A DNA stretch of 64,000 nt from Lachnoclostridium sp. An76 (GCF_002161355.1 NZ_NFHL01000004.1:1-64000), one strand, 5' to 3'; shown: positions 24,262 to 33,954, counted from the stretch's first letter. Translations and numbers: made by a program. Notes: a model not told the origin generated them from the sequence alone.

Positions 24262-25785
24262 ATGCAGGATCAGAGAAATCGGATTGATGAAAGAGAAGAT
24301 GAGATGGAGATCGATCTCGGGCTGCTGTTTGCGGGAATGTGGAAGAATATCCGCAGGTTCTGGTGGCTGGCGCTGCTCCTGACTGTGGCTGGCGCCGCAG
24401 GGGTAACTGTATATCAGAGAGTATTCCATCAGCCAATGTATGAATGCAGCGCGACATTTACCGTTGCCACCGGGAACAGCGAGAACGGAAGCTACAGCTT
24501 TTATTATAATTCCAGCACAGCGGACCAGATGTCGCTGACATTTCCGTATATACTGGAGAGCAATTTTTTCCAGAGCGCGCTTATGGAGGAACTGGGGACC
24601 GATACGCTGAACGGGGAGATCAGCTCTGAGACGATCACAGATTCGAATGTGGTCACTATGCGTGTGGAAAGTCCTGACCCGGAGGATGCGCGGGCAATCC
24701 TGGAGGCAGCGCTGGCGATCTATCCGGAGACCGCGAGATTTGTCTTGGGAGATATCCAGTTCAATATGCTGGACGGCCCTGAGACTCCGGCAGCGCCTTT
24801 TAACCAGATGAGCGTACGGCGCTGCCTTCTCCTCGGCGGGGCCGGCGGGGCGGCTGTGTCCCTGCTGATCTTCCTGCTGATGTCGCTGTTCTGGAAAGCG
24901 GTGTGCAGCCCGGAGGATATGAAAAAGATAACGAGCCTGCGGTGTCTGGCGTTTATCCCTCATGTCCGCTTTAAGGCAAGGAAGAAGCTTGACGATACGC
25001 GGCTTTCTCTGCTGAACGAAAAGCTGCCGTTCGGATACAGGGAGAGCATACGCTCTCTCCAGAAAAGAGTCGTAAAAAACCTTGAGCATATGGATGGGAA
25101 GATCCTTATGGTCACGAGTTCCACGGCGGGAGAGGGCAAGACGACAGTGGCCGTGAACCTTGCGCAGATGCTGGCGGCGGATGGAAGCAGAGTCCTCCTG
25201 ATAGACGGCGACCTGAGAAAGCACGGGAGCGCAGGGCTCCTGGGAGTGAGCGGGAAGTACAGCCTGAAAGATGTGGCAGGTATGGACACGAAAAAGGTGA
25301 AAGCCGGAGAGCTCCTGGAAAGGATCCCCGGGAGTACGATGTGGCTGCTGGGAAACAATGAGGTCGTGAAACAGCCGGCGCCGGTCCTGAGCAGCAGGAT
25401 GGTGAAGCTGTTTATCAGGGAGATGCGGCGGAAGATGGACTATGTCATCATAGACAGCCCGCCGTGCACGATGTTCCAGGATGCGGGAATACTTGCGGAT
25501 CATGCGGACGCAGTCCTGTATGTGGTGAAATATGATGAGCTGCCCCTGCAGAAGATACAGGAGGGGCTTTCCTTCCTGGGAAGCCAGAGGACTCCGTTCA
25601 CAGGATATGTCTTTAATAATTTCCCGGAAGGACCCGGCGAATATGGTTACAGCCGTTATGGGTACGGAAGGTACGGTTACGGAAAATACGGGTACGGCAG
25701 ATATGGCTATGGGAAATATGGCTATGGAAGATACGGTTATGGAAGCGATGGAGATGAAACGGAAACAGAGGAGCAGGAGGATTGA
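24262..25785 (+). CDS. Wzz chain-length protein fused to BY-kinase, second copy with tyrosine ladder
   Basis: This 507-aa paralogue of the preceding gene has the same plan: Wzz membrane segments near residues 33-52 and 190-210, kinase P-loop TSSTAGEGKTT, VLLIDGDLRKH and MDYVIIDSPP. The tail (25642-25740) is a regular run of 14 tyrosines in RYGYG/KYGYG units, followed by an acidic end. In BY-kinases such tyrosines are phosphorylated in trans. I chose the ATG at 24262 behind AAAGAGG. The phosphatase gene starts inside its 3' end. The two copies may cross-phosphorylate. Confidence 0.9.
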   Translation: MQDQRNRIDEREDEMEIDLGLLFAGMWKNIRRFWWLALLLTVAGAAGVTVYQRVFHQPMYECSATFTVATGNSENGSYSFYYNSSTADQMSLTFPYILESNFFQSALMEELGTDTLNGEISSETITDSNVVTMRVESPDPEDARAILEAALAIYPETARFVLGDIQFNMLDGPETPAAPFNQMSVRRCLLLGGAGGAAVSLLIFLLMSLFWKAVCSPEDMKKITSLRCLAFIPHVRFKARKKLDDTRLSLLNEKLPFGYRESIRSLQKRVVKNLEHMDGKILMVTSSTAGEGKTTVAVNLAQMLAADGSRVLLIDGDLRKHGSAGLLGVSGKYSLKDVAGMDTKKVKAGELLERIPGSTMWLLGNNEVVKQPAPVLSSRMVKLFIREMRRKMDYVIIDSPPCTMFQDAGILADHADAVLYVVKYDELPLQKIQEGLSFLGSQRTPFTGYVFNNFPEGPGEYGYSRYGYGRYGYGKYGYGRYGYGKYGYGRYGYGSDGDETETEEQED

Positions 25786-26503
25786 CCTGCACATGCATAT
25801 CCTCCCGGGAGTGGACGATGGAGCGGAGACAATGGAGGATGCGGTGGAGATGGCGGAAATCTCTGTGCGCAGCGGCATTGGCACAGTGGCAGCCACACCG
25901 CACGGAGATTTTTCCCGCTGGGATGCGATAGAATATATCAGGCTCTGTTCCGCGAAGCTGGATGCGCTGCGCTCTGAGCTGGCACGCAGGAAGATCCCTC
26001 TTAAAGTGGTGGGCGGGATGGAGCTCCTGGTAAATGAAGCGCTCATAAAGTGGGCGCGGGAGAACCGGCTGCCCGGGATCAACGGAAGCAGATGGCTGCT
26101 TGTGGAATTTTATTTTGACATCAGCTTAAGCCGTGCGCTGAGGATGGCGGATGAGCTTGCCGCACTCGGATACCGGCTGATCCTGGCGCATCCTGAGAGG
26201 TACGGACTGGCGCGGCGCAGCCCGGAAGATCTGAGGGCATTCTATGACAGGAATATCATACTGCAGGTCAATAAGGGCAGTATCTTACAGGAATTCGGGA
26301 GAAAGGCGTTCCGCGCTGCGGACTGGATGCTGTCCGCAGGGATCGCCGGCGCAGTGGCATCGGATGCGCACGACCCTGTCCTGCGGACGCCGGATATGGA
26401 GGATGCGGTGGATGTGCTGGAGATGTATTATGGAAGGGATGCGGCTGAGGTGCTGATGGAGAGAAATCCGGGGAGGATCGTGGAAAGCGCACCCGGCGCT
26501 TGA
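25754..26503 (+). CDS. cpsB: CpsB-type PHP tyrosine phosphatase
   Basis: The 249-aa protein has the manganese-dependent PHP signatures IDLHMHILPGVDDG, AATPHGDF, LAHPERYG and ASDAHDP. CpsB phosphatases remove phosphate from the tyrosine cluster of the BY-kinase encoded upstream and so set the polymerisation cycle. Start ATG 25754 overlaps the kinase gene by 32 bases; the usual protein begins close to the IDLH motif, which fits. It is the last gene of the polysaccharide control group here; no glycosyltransferases follow. Confidence 0.88.
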   Translation: MKRKQRSRRIDLHMHILPGVDDGAETMEDAVEMAEISVRSGIGTVAATPHGDFSRWDAIEYIRLCSAKLDALRSELARRKIPLKVVGGMELLVNEALIKWARENRLPGINGSRWLLVEFYFDISLSRALRMADELAALGYRLILAHPERYGLARRSPEDLRAFYDRNIILQVNKGSILQEFGRKAFRAADWMLSAGIAGAVASDAHDPVLRTPDMEDAVDVLEMYYGRDAAEVLMERNPGRIVESAPGA

Positions 26504-26564
26504 CATTCCCCTGTCCATATGCTACCCTTTTTTACAGATCAAAATGATCCGAATATATTTTGAA

Positions 26565-26957
26565 ACGCAATGACGAAGAGAGTAGTCTGCCGGAGATCTT
26601 ACAGAGAATTCCCGGAGGGATACAGCGCACAGGCACGGCGTGCCGGTATATCAGCCGGCCGGGTACTGCAGCAGTATCCCGATGCTGAGAGGGACAGGTC
26701 GAACACAGATGAACATGGCTTCTGAGCAGCGCACCGAACGGCGGATATACAGTCAGACACAGCCAGAGAACAGGGCTGTTTATCGGGTATCTGCGGCAAG
26801 GCTGCGAAGGGTCCGCCCTTTACAGCGGGGGATGCAAGCGGCAGGCTAGCTGTGCGCGGGCACCCGGTGAGGCCTCTTCCGTGAGGGGGAGGCGAAGAGA
26901 AGTGGTAACACGGTAAATACCCGTCTTCTTACAGGTTAAGGAGGCGGGATTTTTTTC
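26565..26957 (+). promoter_or_regulatory. T-box leader of metG
   Basis: The stretch between cpsB and metG has no gene. It contains the AGTA kink-turn motif of stem I (GAAGAGAGTAG near 26576), a long structured region, the T-box sequence AGTGGTAACACGG (26901-26913) and a terminator, CCCGTCTTCTT paired with AAGGAGGCGGG (26920-26948), followed by a T run. Uncharged tRNA-Met should stabilise the antiterminator and switch metG on. ATG triplets at 26709 and 26715 are candidate specifier codons. Confidence 0.9.
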
Positions 26958-27001
26958 GCCATTGTAAGCCGGAAGTAATAAGGAAAGAGAGGAGACGCTA
27001 T

Positions 27002-28939
27002 ATGTCAGACAAACAGAAATACTACATTACAACAGCGATTGCCTACACATCAGGCAAGCCGCACATCGGCAATACCTATGAGATCGTGCTCGCGGACGCG
27101 ATCGCGCGCTACAAGAGGAGCCAGGGATACGATGTATTCTTCCAGACAGGAACAGACGAGCACGGGCAGAAGATCGAGCTCAAGGCGGAGGAAGCGGGGA
27201 TCACCCCGAAGGAGTTTGTGGACAATGTGTCCGCTGAGATCAAGAGGATCTGGGACCTGATGGATACTTCCTATGATAAATTTATCCGTACAACGGACGC
27301 GGACCATGAGAAGCAGGTGCAGAAGATTTTTAGGAAGCTTTATGAGCAGGGAGATATTTATAAAGGATATTATGAAGGCATGTACTGTACACCGTGCGAG
27401 TCCTTCTTTACGGAGTCCCAGCTCGTGGATGGCAAGTGCCCGGACTGTGGGCGCGAGGTACAGCCTGCGAAGGAAGAGGCATATTTCTTCAAAATGAGCA
27501 AGTATGCGGACCGTCTGATCGACTATATCAATGAGCACCCGGAGTTCATCCAGCCGGTGTCCAGGAAGAATGAGATGATGAATAACTTCCTGCTCCCGGG
27601 TCTTCAGGATCTGTGCGTGTCCAGGACGTCCTTTAAGTGGGGAATCCCGGTGGATTTTGACCCGAAGCATGTGACCTATGTGTGGCTGGACGCTCTGACC
27701 AACTATATCACGGGGATCGGGTACGATGCGGACGGGAACAGCACGGAGCAGTTTGAGAAGCTGTGGCCCGCGGACCTGCATCTGATCGGGAAGGACATTA
27801 TCCGCTTCCATACGATCTACTGGCCCATCTTCCTGATGGCGCTGGGGCTGCCCCTGCCGAAGCAGGTATTCGGGCATCCGTGGCTCTTACAGGGCGACGG
27901 CAAGATGAGCAAGTCAAAGGGAAATGTGCTCTATGCGGACGAGCTGGTGGATTTCTTCGGGGTGGACGCGGTGCGCTATTTTGTGCTCCATGAGATGCCG
28001 TTCGAGAATGACGGTGTGATCACCTGGGAGCTGATGGTGGAGCGCCTGAATTCCGACCTTGCGAATACGCTCGGAAACCTGGTGAACCGTACGGTTTCCA
28101 TGACGAACAAATATTTCGGCGGCACAGTGACGGATAAAGGTGTGGCGGAAGATGTGGACGCGGACCTGAAGGCAGTGATCGAGAATACGCCGAAGGCAGT
28201 GGACGCAAAGATGAACGACCTCAGAGTCGCGGATGCGATCACAGAGATCTTCAATCTGTTCAAACGCTGCAACAAATATATCGATGAGACAATGCCGTGG
28301 GCGCTGGCAAAGGATGAGGCGAAAAAAGACCGCCTGGAGACAGTGCTCTGGAACCTGATCCAGGGGATCTCAGCAGGTGCGCGGCTTCTGGAATCCTTTA
28401 TGCCGTCTACGAGCAAAAAGATACTGGAGCAGCTCGGAGACGGGCATGTGACACAGAAACCGGAAATCCTGTTCCAGAGGCTGGACCTGGAAGAAGTGAT
28501 GAAGAAAGTGGAAGAACTGCATCCGCACAAGGATGACGCGGCAGAGAACGGAAGCGGAGATGCGGCGGATGGCGCTGAGAAAGAGGATGCTGTGATTGAC
28601 ATCGAGCCGAAGGATGAGATCACTTTTGAACAGTTCGGGACCATGCAGTTCCAGGTGGGCGAGATCATTGCCTGCGAGGAAGTGAAGAAATCCAAAAAGC
28701 TTCTCTGCTCCCAGGTAAAGATCGGCAGCCAGGTGAAACAGATCGTGTCAGGCATCAAGGCGCACTATACGCCGGAAGAGATGGTAGGCAAGAAGGTCAT
28801 GGTGCTGGTGAACTTAAAGCCCGCGAAGCTGGCGGGAGTACTGTCAGAGGGAATGCTGCTCTGCGCAGAGGACGCTGACGGGAACCTGTCGCTGATGGTG
28901 CCGGAGAAGGAGATGCCGGCAGGAGCGGAGATCTGCTGA
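27002..28939 (+). CDS. metG: methionyl-tRNA synthetase
   Basis: The 645-aa enzyme charges tRNA-Met. It has the class I motifs GKPHIGNTYE (HIGH type) and KMSKSKGN, and a single zinc knuckle (CTPCESF...CPDCGREV) as in the shorter bacterial form. Residues 535-645 are a Trbp111/EMAPII-like tRNA-binding domain (FGTMQFQVGEIIACEEVKKS...GMLLCAEDADG). Ribosome site GAGAGGAG precedes ATG 27002. It is controlled by the T-box leader just upstream and appears monocistronic. Confidence 0.97.
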   Translation: MSDKQKYYITTAIAYTSGKPHIGNTYEIVLADAIARYKRSQGYDVFFQTGTDEHGQKIELKAEEAGITPKEFVDNVSAEIKRIWDLMDTSYDKFIRTTDADHEKQVQKIFRKLYEQGDIYKGYYEGMYCTPCESFFTESQLVDGKCPDCGREVQPAKEEAYFFKMSKYADRLIDYINEHPEFIQPVSRKNEMMNNFLLPGLQDLCVSRTSFKWGIPVDFDPKHVTYVWLDALTNYITGIGYDADGNSTEQFEKLWPADLHLIGKDIIRFHTIYWPIFLMALGLPLPKQVFGHPWLLQGDGKMSKSKGNVLYADELVDFFGVDAVRYFVLHEMPFENDGVITWELMVERLNSDLANTLGNLVNRTVSMTNKYFGGTVTDKGVAEDVDADLKAVIENTPKAVDAKMNDLRVADAITEIFNLFKRCNKYIDETMPWALAKDEAKKDRLETVLWNLIQGISAGARLLESFMPSTSKKILEQLGDGHVTQKPEILFQRLDLEEVMKKVEELHPHKDDAAENGSGDAADGAEKEDAVIDIEPKDEITFEQFGTMQFQVGEIIACEEVKKSKKLLCSQVKIGSQVKQIVSGIKAHYTPEEMVGKKVMVLVNLKPAKLAGVLSEGMLLCAEDADGNLSLMVPEKEMPAGAEIC

Positions 28940-28989
28940 TTCAAAGTAGACGCACAGCAACCTTAAGGACGACAGGAGCGGACCGGCCG

Positions 28990-29076
28990 CAGAAATCGGA
29001 TGGCTTGCGGATTGGCCTCAGAAATCAGACAGTTTGCGGACTGGCAGCAGAGATTGGACAGCTTGCGACCGGCTGA
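28990..29076 (+). repeat. three imperfect 29-bp tandem repeats after metG
   Basis: The units begin at 28990, 29019 and 29048, each starting CAGA and containing a GCTTGCG or GTTTGCG core. They fill the gap between the convergent metG and aminotransferase genes. The units are contiguous without spacers. Confidence 0.75.
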
Positions 29077-29081
29077 GGGGC

Positions 29082-30173
29082 TCAGACGGCCTCCAACACC
29101 TCAAGCAGCCGTGAGTTGTCCTCCGGCATCATAATACAGAATCGGACGAATTCCCCGTCCAGGCACTGGAAGGAGGAACAGTCACGGATCATCAGACCGC
29201 GTTTGATGCATGTCTCGAACACATCAAACGCGGTCTTTCCTTCTTTTAAGATCCTGAGCAGAAGGAAATTGGCATAAGGCGGATAGACCTTGTAAGCGCC
29301 CTGTTGTGACAATGCCTCATACATCCTGCTGCACTCAGTGAGCACCAGTTCCCTGGTGCGGTCGATATAATCCTTATCCTGGAACAGCAGCTCTCCGGCA
29401 AAGGCTCCGATACTGTTCAGCGACCAGGGAATCTGCTTTTCCTTCATCTTTTTGAGGAAGTTTTTGTTCCCGGTGACAGCATAACCCAGGCGCATGCCCG
29501 GAGCCGCGAAGAATTTGGATACACCGCGGAGGACGCAGAGATTGCCGAATTTTTTTGTAAACGGCACTGCGGTGACAGCGTCAATGTCCGGGGCAAATTC
29601 CACATAGGTCTCATCGATCATGACGAACACATCGTGATCTGCGCAAAATGAGAGCAGTTTTTCCATATCATCATGCAGGATCGCCGATGAGGTGGGATTA
29701 TTCGGGTTGCAGAGAATGAGAAAATCATACCCGCCTTTATCAAGCACAGAACAGAAATCGTCCACGTCCAGCGCAAAGTCCTGTTCCTCCCTCAGATGAT
29801 AGTATTCCTGTGTGCTCCCGGAAAAAGAAAGCTCCCGGGAATACTCGGAATAGGTCGGCCCGAGGATGAGAGTATGTTTTGGCGCCCGGGCGTCGATCAG
29901 CAGGGAGATCAGTTCGCTGGAGCCGTTCCCGGGGAGTATGAAGTCCGCAGGGATCTGGCAGTATGCGGACAGGACACTGCGCAGCGCAGTATAATCCCGG
30001 TCCGGGTAGGAAGAAAGAACATCCAGGTGCGATGCAAGCTCTTTCTTTACGGAATCAGACAGCCCCAGCGGGTTGACATTTGCCCCGAAGTTGGTGATGT
30101 CTTCTTTATTCAGATGATAGTATCCACAGATTTTCTCAATGTCGCTCCCGTGAAAAACAGGTCGTGTATTCAT
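29082..30173 (-). CDS. histidinol-phosphate aminotransferase-like / CobD-like PLP enzyme
   Basis: This 363-aa class I/II aminotransferase fold shows NFGANVNPLG at the start, LPGNGSSELISLL, NPNNPTS, MIDETYVEF and the PLP lysine in LRGVSKFFAAPGMRLGY. The pattern fits HisC and the related threonine-phosphate decarboxylase CobD. No histidine or cobalamin genes are adjacent, so the exact substrate is open. I chose ATG 30173 with AAGGGAAGGGAG upstream; a longer frame would add 20 hydrophobic residues without a good site. Confidence 0.85.
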   Translation of the reverse strand: MNTRPVFHGSDIEKICGYYHLNKEDITNFGANVNPLGLSDSVKKELASHLDVLSSYPDRDYTALRSVLSAYCQIPADFILPGNGSSELISLLIDARAPKHTLILGPTYSEYSRELSFSGSTQEYYHLREEQDFALDVDDFCSVLDKGGYDFLILCNPNNPTSSAILHDDMEKLLSFCADHDVFVMIDETYVEFAPDIDAVTAVPFTKKFGNLCVLRGVSKFFAAPGMRLGYAVTGNKNFLKKMKEKQIPWSLNSIGAFAGELLFQDKDYIDRTRELVLTECSRMYEALSQQGAYKVYPPYANFLLLRILKEGKTAFDVFETCIKRGLMIRDCSSFQCLDGEFVRFCIMMPEDNSRLLEVLEAV

Positions 30174-30300
30174 GTTCTCCCTTCCCTTCGTATAAAAACT
30201 CAGTATAAAACTCAGTGTAAAAGCATAAAACACAGTGTAAAAATCCAGATTGGAAAATCAACCTGAAAATTTAGTTTCAAAGCCTGGCGGAACCGTGCTG

Positions 30301-31167
30301 CTACATGGTCTCAAAAAGGATCCCCAGAGTATTCGGACCGCAGTGGCAGGAGATGGTACAGCTTGCTTTGGTCACATGGATCTCTTTAAATTTCATCGTC
30401 TCTTCAACTGTCTTCCGCACAAGGTCAATATATTCCTGCGGGATCCCGGAGTGGGTGATAAAGAGCAGGTCTGTATTGATGTCTGAATATTTCGCCAGCT
30501 CATCCTTTACATATTTTACAAGGACCTTGTCCAGTGAGCCCCGGTACTTTTTTCCGACTCCCATGCTCCCGTCCCGGTTGTCTACCTGGATGCATGGCTT
30601 TAATTTCAGCATATTGGCGCCGAGGGCTGCGACAGCGGAGCAGCGTCCGCCCGCGTGGAGAAAGGTCAGGGTATCAAGGATGAAGCTGGCGTGGCATTTT
30701 GAGGTCCGCTTCCGCAGTGCATCTGCGATCCCGGCTGCATCCATGCCCTGTTCGATCATCTTCCCGGCGGCAACGACTAGCAGGCCGGTCCCGGTGGAGA
30801 GATTGCAGCTGTCCACCACGTGGACATGTCCCAGCTCTTCTGCGGCAAGGCAGCAGTTCTGGTATACGCTGGAGAGCGCGTGCCCCAGATTGATGTGGAT
30901 GATCTCGTATCCGTCTTCTACCCATGGGCGGAAATGGTCGATGTATTCCTGTACATTGACTGCTGCGGTTTTGGGGAGTGTTTTGTGGTCGTAATATTCC
31001 TGATAGATTTCTTCCGGTGTGATATCTACATTATCCCTGTACTGCTTTTCATTCAGTATGATATGCAGGGGAAAATAGTTGACATTATAACGTACTTTTA
31101 GTTCCTCATCCAGATCGCAGGTGCTGTCCGCACTCAGGATGATCTTCTGTGCTGTCTTGTCTGACAT
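30301..31167 (-). CDS. DegV family fatty-acid-binding protein
   Basis: The 288-aa protein has DegV signatures: LSADSTCDLDEEL, the threonine-rich TAAVNVQEY, GHALSSVYQN and VVDSCNLSTGTGLLV. In Firmicutes such proteins (FakB) bind a fatty acid for phosphorylation by the kinase FakA, feeding phospholipid synthesis; no FakA gene is in the window. Ribosome site AGGAGG lies before the ATG. It is probably transcribed alone; the 127 bases to the aminotransferase contain short AAAACTCAGT repeats. Confidence 0.9.
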   Translation of the reverse strand: MSDKTAQKIILSADSTCDLDEELKVRYNVNYFPLHIILNEKQYRDNVDITPEEIYQEYYDHKTLPKTAAVNVQEYIDHFRPWVEDGYEIIHINLGHALSSVYQNCCLAAEELGHVHVVDSCNLSTGTGLLVVAAGKMIEQGMDAAGIADALRKRTSKCHASFILDTLTFLHAGGRCSAVAALGANMLKLKPCIQVDNRDGSMGVGKKYRGSLDKVLVKYVKDELAKYSDINTDLLFITHSGIPQEYIDLVRKTVEETMKFKEIHVTKASCTISCHCGPNTLGILFETM

Positions 31168-31428
31168 GGTCCAAACCTCCTGATGAAAGCATGATATATA
31201 CGGTTCTTTGAAAGACAGTATAGCACGTTTTAAGAGAAAGGGGAGGGGCGAAATAAAACTTGTATTTCCTATATGCCGGTGTTACACTTTTTTAGTATGT
31301 TTGGTCCCTGCGCCTGTTTTTACGGTGGGAATCGAAGGGATAAAGAGAAGAGCTGCTGCATTAAAAGAACTGCGGCGCGTCAGTGCTCCCTAAATGAAGG
31401 GAAATTATATGGAAGGAGAATTTATTTT

Positions 31429-32418
31429 ATGTACAGAGCATCAGAAAAGCGATATGAAAGAATGGCATATACAAGGTGTGGGCGGAGCGGGCTGAAGCTG
31501 CCGGCTGTGTCCCTCGGGCTGTGGCACAATTTCGGGGATACCGGGGTATATGAGAATATGCGGCAGATCTGTTTTACTGCATTTGACAATGGGGTCACGC
31601 ATTTTGACCTTGCGAATAATTATGGCCCGGCGCCGGGAAGCGCGGAGAAGAATTTCGGCAGGATCCTGAAGGAAGACCTGGGACAGTACAGAGACGAACT
31701 CATTATCAGCACAAAGGCGGGTTACGAGATGTGGGACGGCCCTTACGGCGACTGGGGCAGCAGGAAATATCTCCTCGCCAGCCTGGACCAGAGCCTGAAA
31801 AGGATGGGGCTGGAGTACGTGGATATTTTCTACCATCACAGAATGGATCCGGAAACGCCGCTGGAGGAGACAATGGGCGCCCTGGCGCAGGCAGTGGCTT
31901 CCGGGAAGGCGCTGTATGCAGGACTGTCCAATTATGACGGAGAGACCATGAAAAAGGCGGCAGCTATCCTGGATGAGATGCACTGTCCGTTTATCATTAA
32001 CCAGAACCGCTATTCTATCTTTGACCGTACCATCGAGAAGAACGGGCTGAAAGATGCGGCGGCAGAGACCGGGAAGGGGATCATTGCGTTCAGCCCTCTG
32101 GCGCAGGGGCTCCTGACCAACCGTTACCTGAACGGGATCCCGGCGGACAGCAGGATACGGACGGATGGAAGATTTCTTCATGCAGAGACACTGACAGAGG
32201 AGCGTCTGCAGCAGATCCGGAATCTCAACGGGATCGCGGCGGGCAGGGGGCAGACCCTTGCGGAGATGGCTCTGAGCTGGGTGTTAAAAGACGGAGCAGT
32301 GACAAGTGTGCTGATCGGCGCGTCAAAGCCGGAACAGGTGCTGGACAATATCAAAGCGATTGAAAACACACAGTTTACGGAAGAGGAACTGAAGAAGATC
32401 GACAGCGTGAGCATGTAG
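31429..32418 (+). CDS. aldo/keto reductase (YghZ-like)
   Basis: This 329-aa NADPH-dependent oxidoreductase of the AKR14-like group shows YTRCGRSGLKLPAVSLG, the catalytic FDLANNYG (Asp, Tyr), LIISTKAGY (Lys), HRMDPETPLEETM (His) and the cofactor-binding SVLIGASKPEQ. E. coli YghZ reduces glyceraldehyde 3-phosphate and methylglyoxal; the substrate here is unknown. ATG 31429 follows AAGGAGAA. The upstream 260 bases carry no gene I can support. Confidence 0.92.
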   Translation: MYRASEKRYERMAYTRCGRSGLKLPAVSLGLWHNFGDTGVYENMRQICFTAFDNGVTHFDLANNYGPAPGSAEKNFGRILKEDLGQYRDELIISTKAGYEMWDGPYGDWGSRKYLLASLDQSLKRMGLEYVDIFYHHRMDPETPLEETMGALAQAVASGKALYAGLSNYDGETMKKAAAILDEMHCPFIINQNRYSIFDRTIEKNGLKDAAAETGKGIIAFSPLAQGLLTNRYLNGIPADSRIRTDGRFLHAETLTEERLQQIRNLNGIAAGRGQTLAEMALSWVLKDGAVTSVLIGASKPEQVLDNIKAIENTQFTEEELKKIDSVSM

Positions 32419-32475
32419 CGCGGCGGTATCTGGAAATAAACGGCAGTAAAATCAGGCAGAAAAGAGGCAGGGAGA

Positions 32476-33954
32476 ATGGAAGAGCGGGATACGCAGGAGA
32501 AAAAGGCAGTGCAGGATCAGCCATCAGAGGCCATGGCGGCAGTACGGGATGAGCCGTCAGGGAACATGGCAGCAGCGGCGGATCAGCCATCAGGGACCAG
32601 GACAGCAGTACAGAAGCCGGGAAAGCGGGATCTGACGACCGGGAGCGTGACATCTACCATGCTCCTTTTTGCTGTGCCCATGATACTGGGGAATGTCCTC
32701 CAGCAGTGCTACAACCTGGCGGATACATGGATCGTGGGGAAATTTGTCGGGTCAGGGGCTCTGGCGGCAGTGGGGAGCGCCTATACACTTATGACATTCC
32801 TGACTTCTATCCTCACGGGCATGTGCATGGGCGGCGGCGCGCTGTTTTCTATCTGCTACGGCCGCAGGGATATCCGTAAGATGAAGGAATATATGGTGTC
32901 ATCCTTTGTGCTGATCCTGGGGATCACCGCGCTTTTGACCGCGTTGTCTTTTGCATTCCTGCATCCCATCCTCAGGCTGATGCAGATCCCTTCGGATGTG
33001 TACGATATGATGTATGACTATATGTGGATCATCCTGTTCGGGCTGCCTTTTATCTTTCTTTATAATTATTTCGCATTCCTTCTGCGCTCAGTCGGAAATT
33101 CCGTGACTCCTCTGGTATTCCTCGGCGTCAGCACTGCGCTGAATATCGGGCTGGACTATGTGTTTGTGGCTGTCTTTGACTGGAATGTGGAGGGCGCTGC
33201 GATCGCGACAGTCCTTGCCCAGATCATATCCGGGATCGGAATCGCCGGATACAGCTTCGCGAAAGAGGAAGTGCTGCGCCTGAAAAAAGAAGAACTGAGG
33301 GTAAACGGCGGGCTCCTGGGAGAGATCTTCTCCTATTCCGCAGCGACCGGGATCCAGCAGTCGGTCATGAATTTCGGGATCCTCATGGTGCAGGGTCTTG
33401 TGAACAGCTTCGGGACCGCGGTCATGGCTGCGTTTGCGGCGGGAGTGAAGATCGATACGCTGGCGTATATGCCGGCGCAGGAATTCGGAAACGCTTATTC
33501 CATCTTTATCTCGCAGAATTACGGAGCAGGGAAAAAAGGCAGGATCAGGAAGGGCTCGAAAAGCGCGGTGGCCGTTGTGCTGGTATTCTGCCTGGCGGCA
33601 TCTGCGGTAGTCTTTATCCTTGCCCGGCAGCTCATGGGGATCTTTATCGCGCCGGAAGAGACTGAGATCATTAACATCGGAGCCGGATATCTGCGGATCG
33701 AAGGGGCGTGCTACTGCGGGATTGGAATTTTGTTCCTGCTGTACGGATATTTCCGCGCGGTGGAAAAGCCGAAGGTTTCACTGCTTCTGACGATCATATC
33801 GCTCGGGACGAGAGTCGTGTTGGCTTACGCTTTTGCTCCTGTCTTTGGTGTGGGAGCAATCTGGTGGGCAATCCCCATCGGATGGGCGCTGGCGGACATG
33901 ACCGGGGCGGTGCTTTTAAATCTGGATTTGCGGGGGAGCCGACCGATTGGCTGA
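32476..33954 (+). CDS. MATE family multidrug efflux transporter
   Basis: The 492-aa protein has twelve hydrophobic segments and MATE hallmarks (LFAVPMILGNVLQQCYNLADTWIVG, with PAQEFGNAYSIFISQNYGAG in the second half). It exports cationic or other drugs using a sodium or proton gradient. The first 55 residues are an unusual hydrophilic extension with repeated DQPSG/DEPSG...AA units, encoded by a degenerate tandem repeat. The last codons lie inside a large palindrome (33926-34130), so the C-terminus was probably altered by an insertion. Confidence 0.93.
   Translation: MEERDTQEKKAVQDQPSEAMAAVRDEPSGNMAAAADQPSGTRTAVQKPGKRDLTTGSVTSTMLLFAVPMILGNVLQQCYNLADTWIVGKFVGSGALAAVGSAYTLMTFLTSILTGMCMGGGALFSICYGRRDIRKMKEYMVSSFVLILGITALLTALSFAFLHPILRLMQIPSDVYDMMYDYMWIILFGLPFIFLYNYFAFLLRSVGNSVTPLVFLGVSTALNIGLDYVFVAVFDWNVEGAAIATVLAQIISGIGIAGYSFAKEEVLRLKKEELRVNGGLLGEIFSYSAATGIQQSVMNFGILMVQGLVNSFGTAVMAAFAAGVKIDTLAYMPAQEFGNAYSIFISQNYGAGKKGRIRKGSKSAVAVVLVFCLAASAVVFILARQLMGIFIAPEETEIINIGAGYLRIEGACYCGIGILFLLYGYFRAVEKPKVSLLLTIISLGTRVVLAYAFAPVFGVGAIWWAIPIGWALADMTGAVLLNLDLRGSRPIG

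Noticed and set aside
25532-25753. Longer N-terminus for the CpsB phosphatase
   Set aside because: The upstream codons are the Tyr-ladder DNA read in another frame, giving a Met/Gly/Asn repeat that the family does not have.
24100-26082. 660-codon minus-strand frame across the kinase and phosphatase genes
   Set aside because: It spans three clear plus-strand genes and has no start context or domain; it is an antisense artefact of codon bias.
28990-29076. CRISPR array
   Set aside because: The 29-bp units are contiguous and degenerate, with no spacers and no cas genes nearby.
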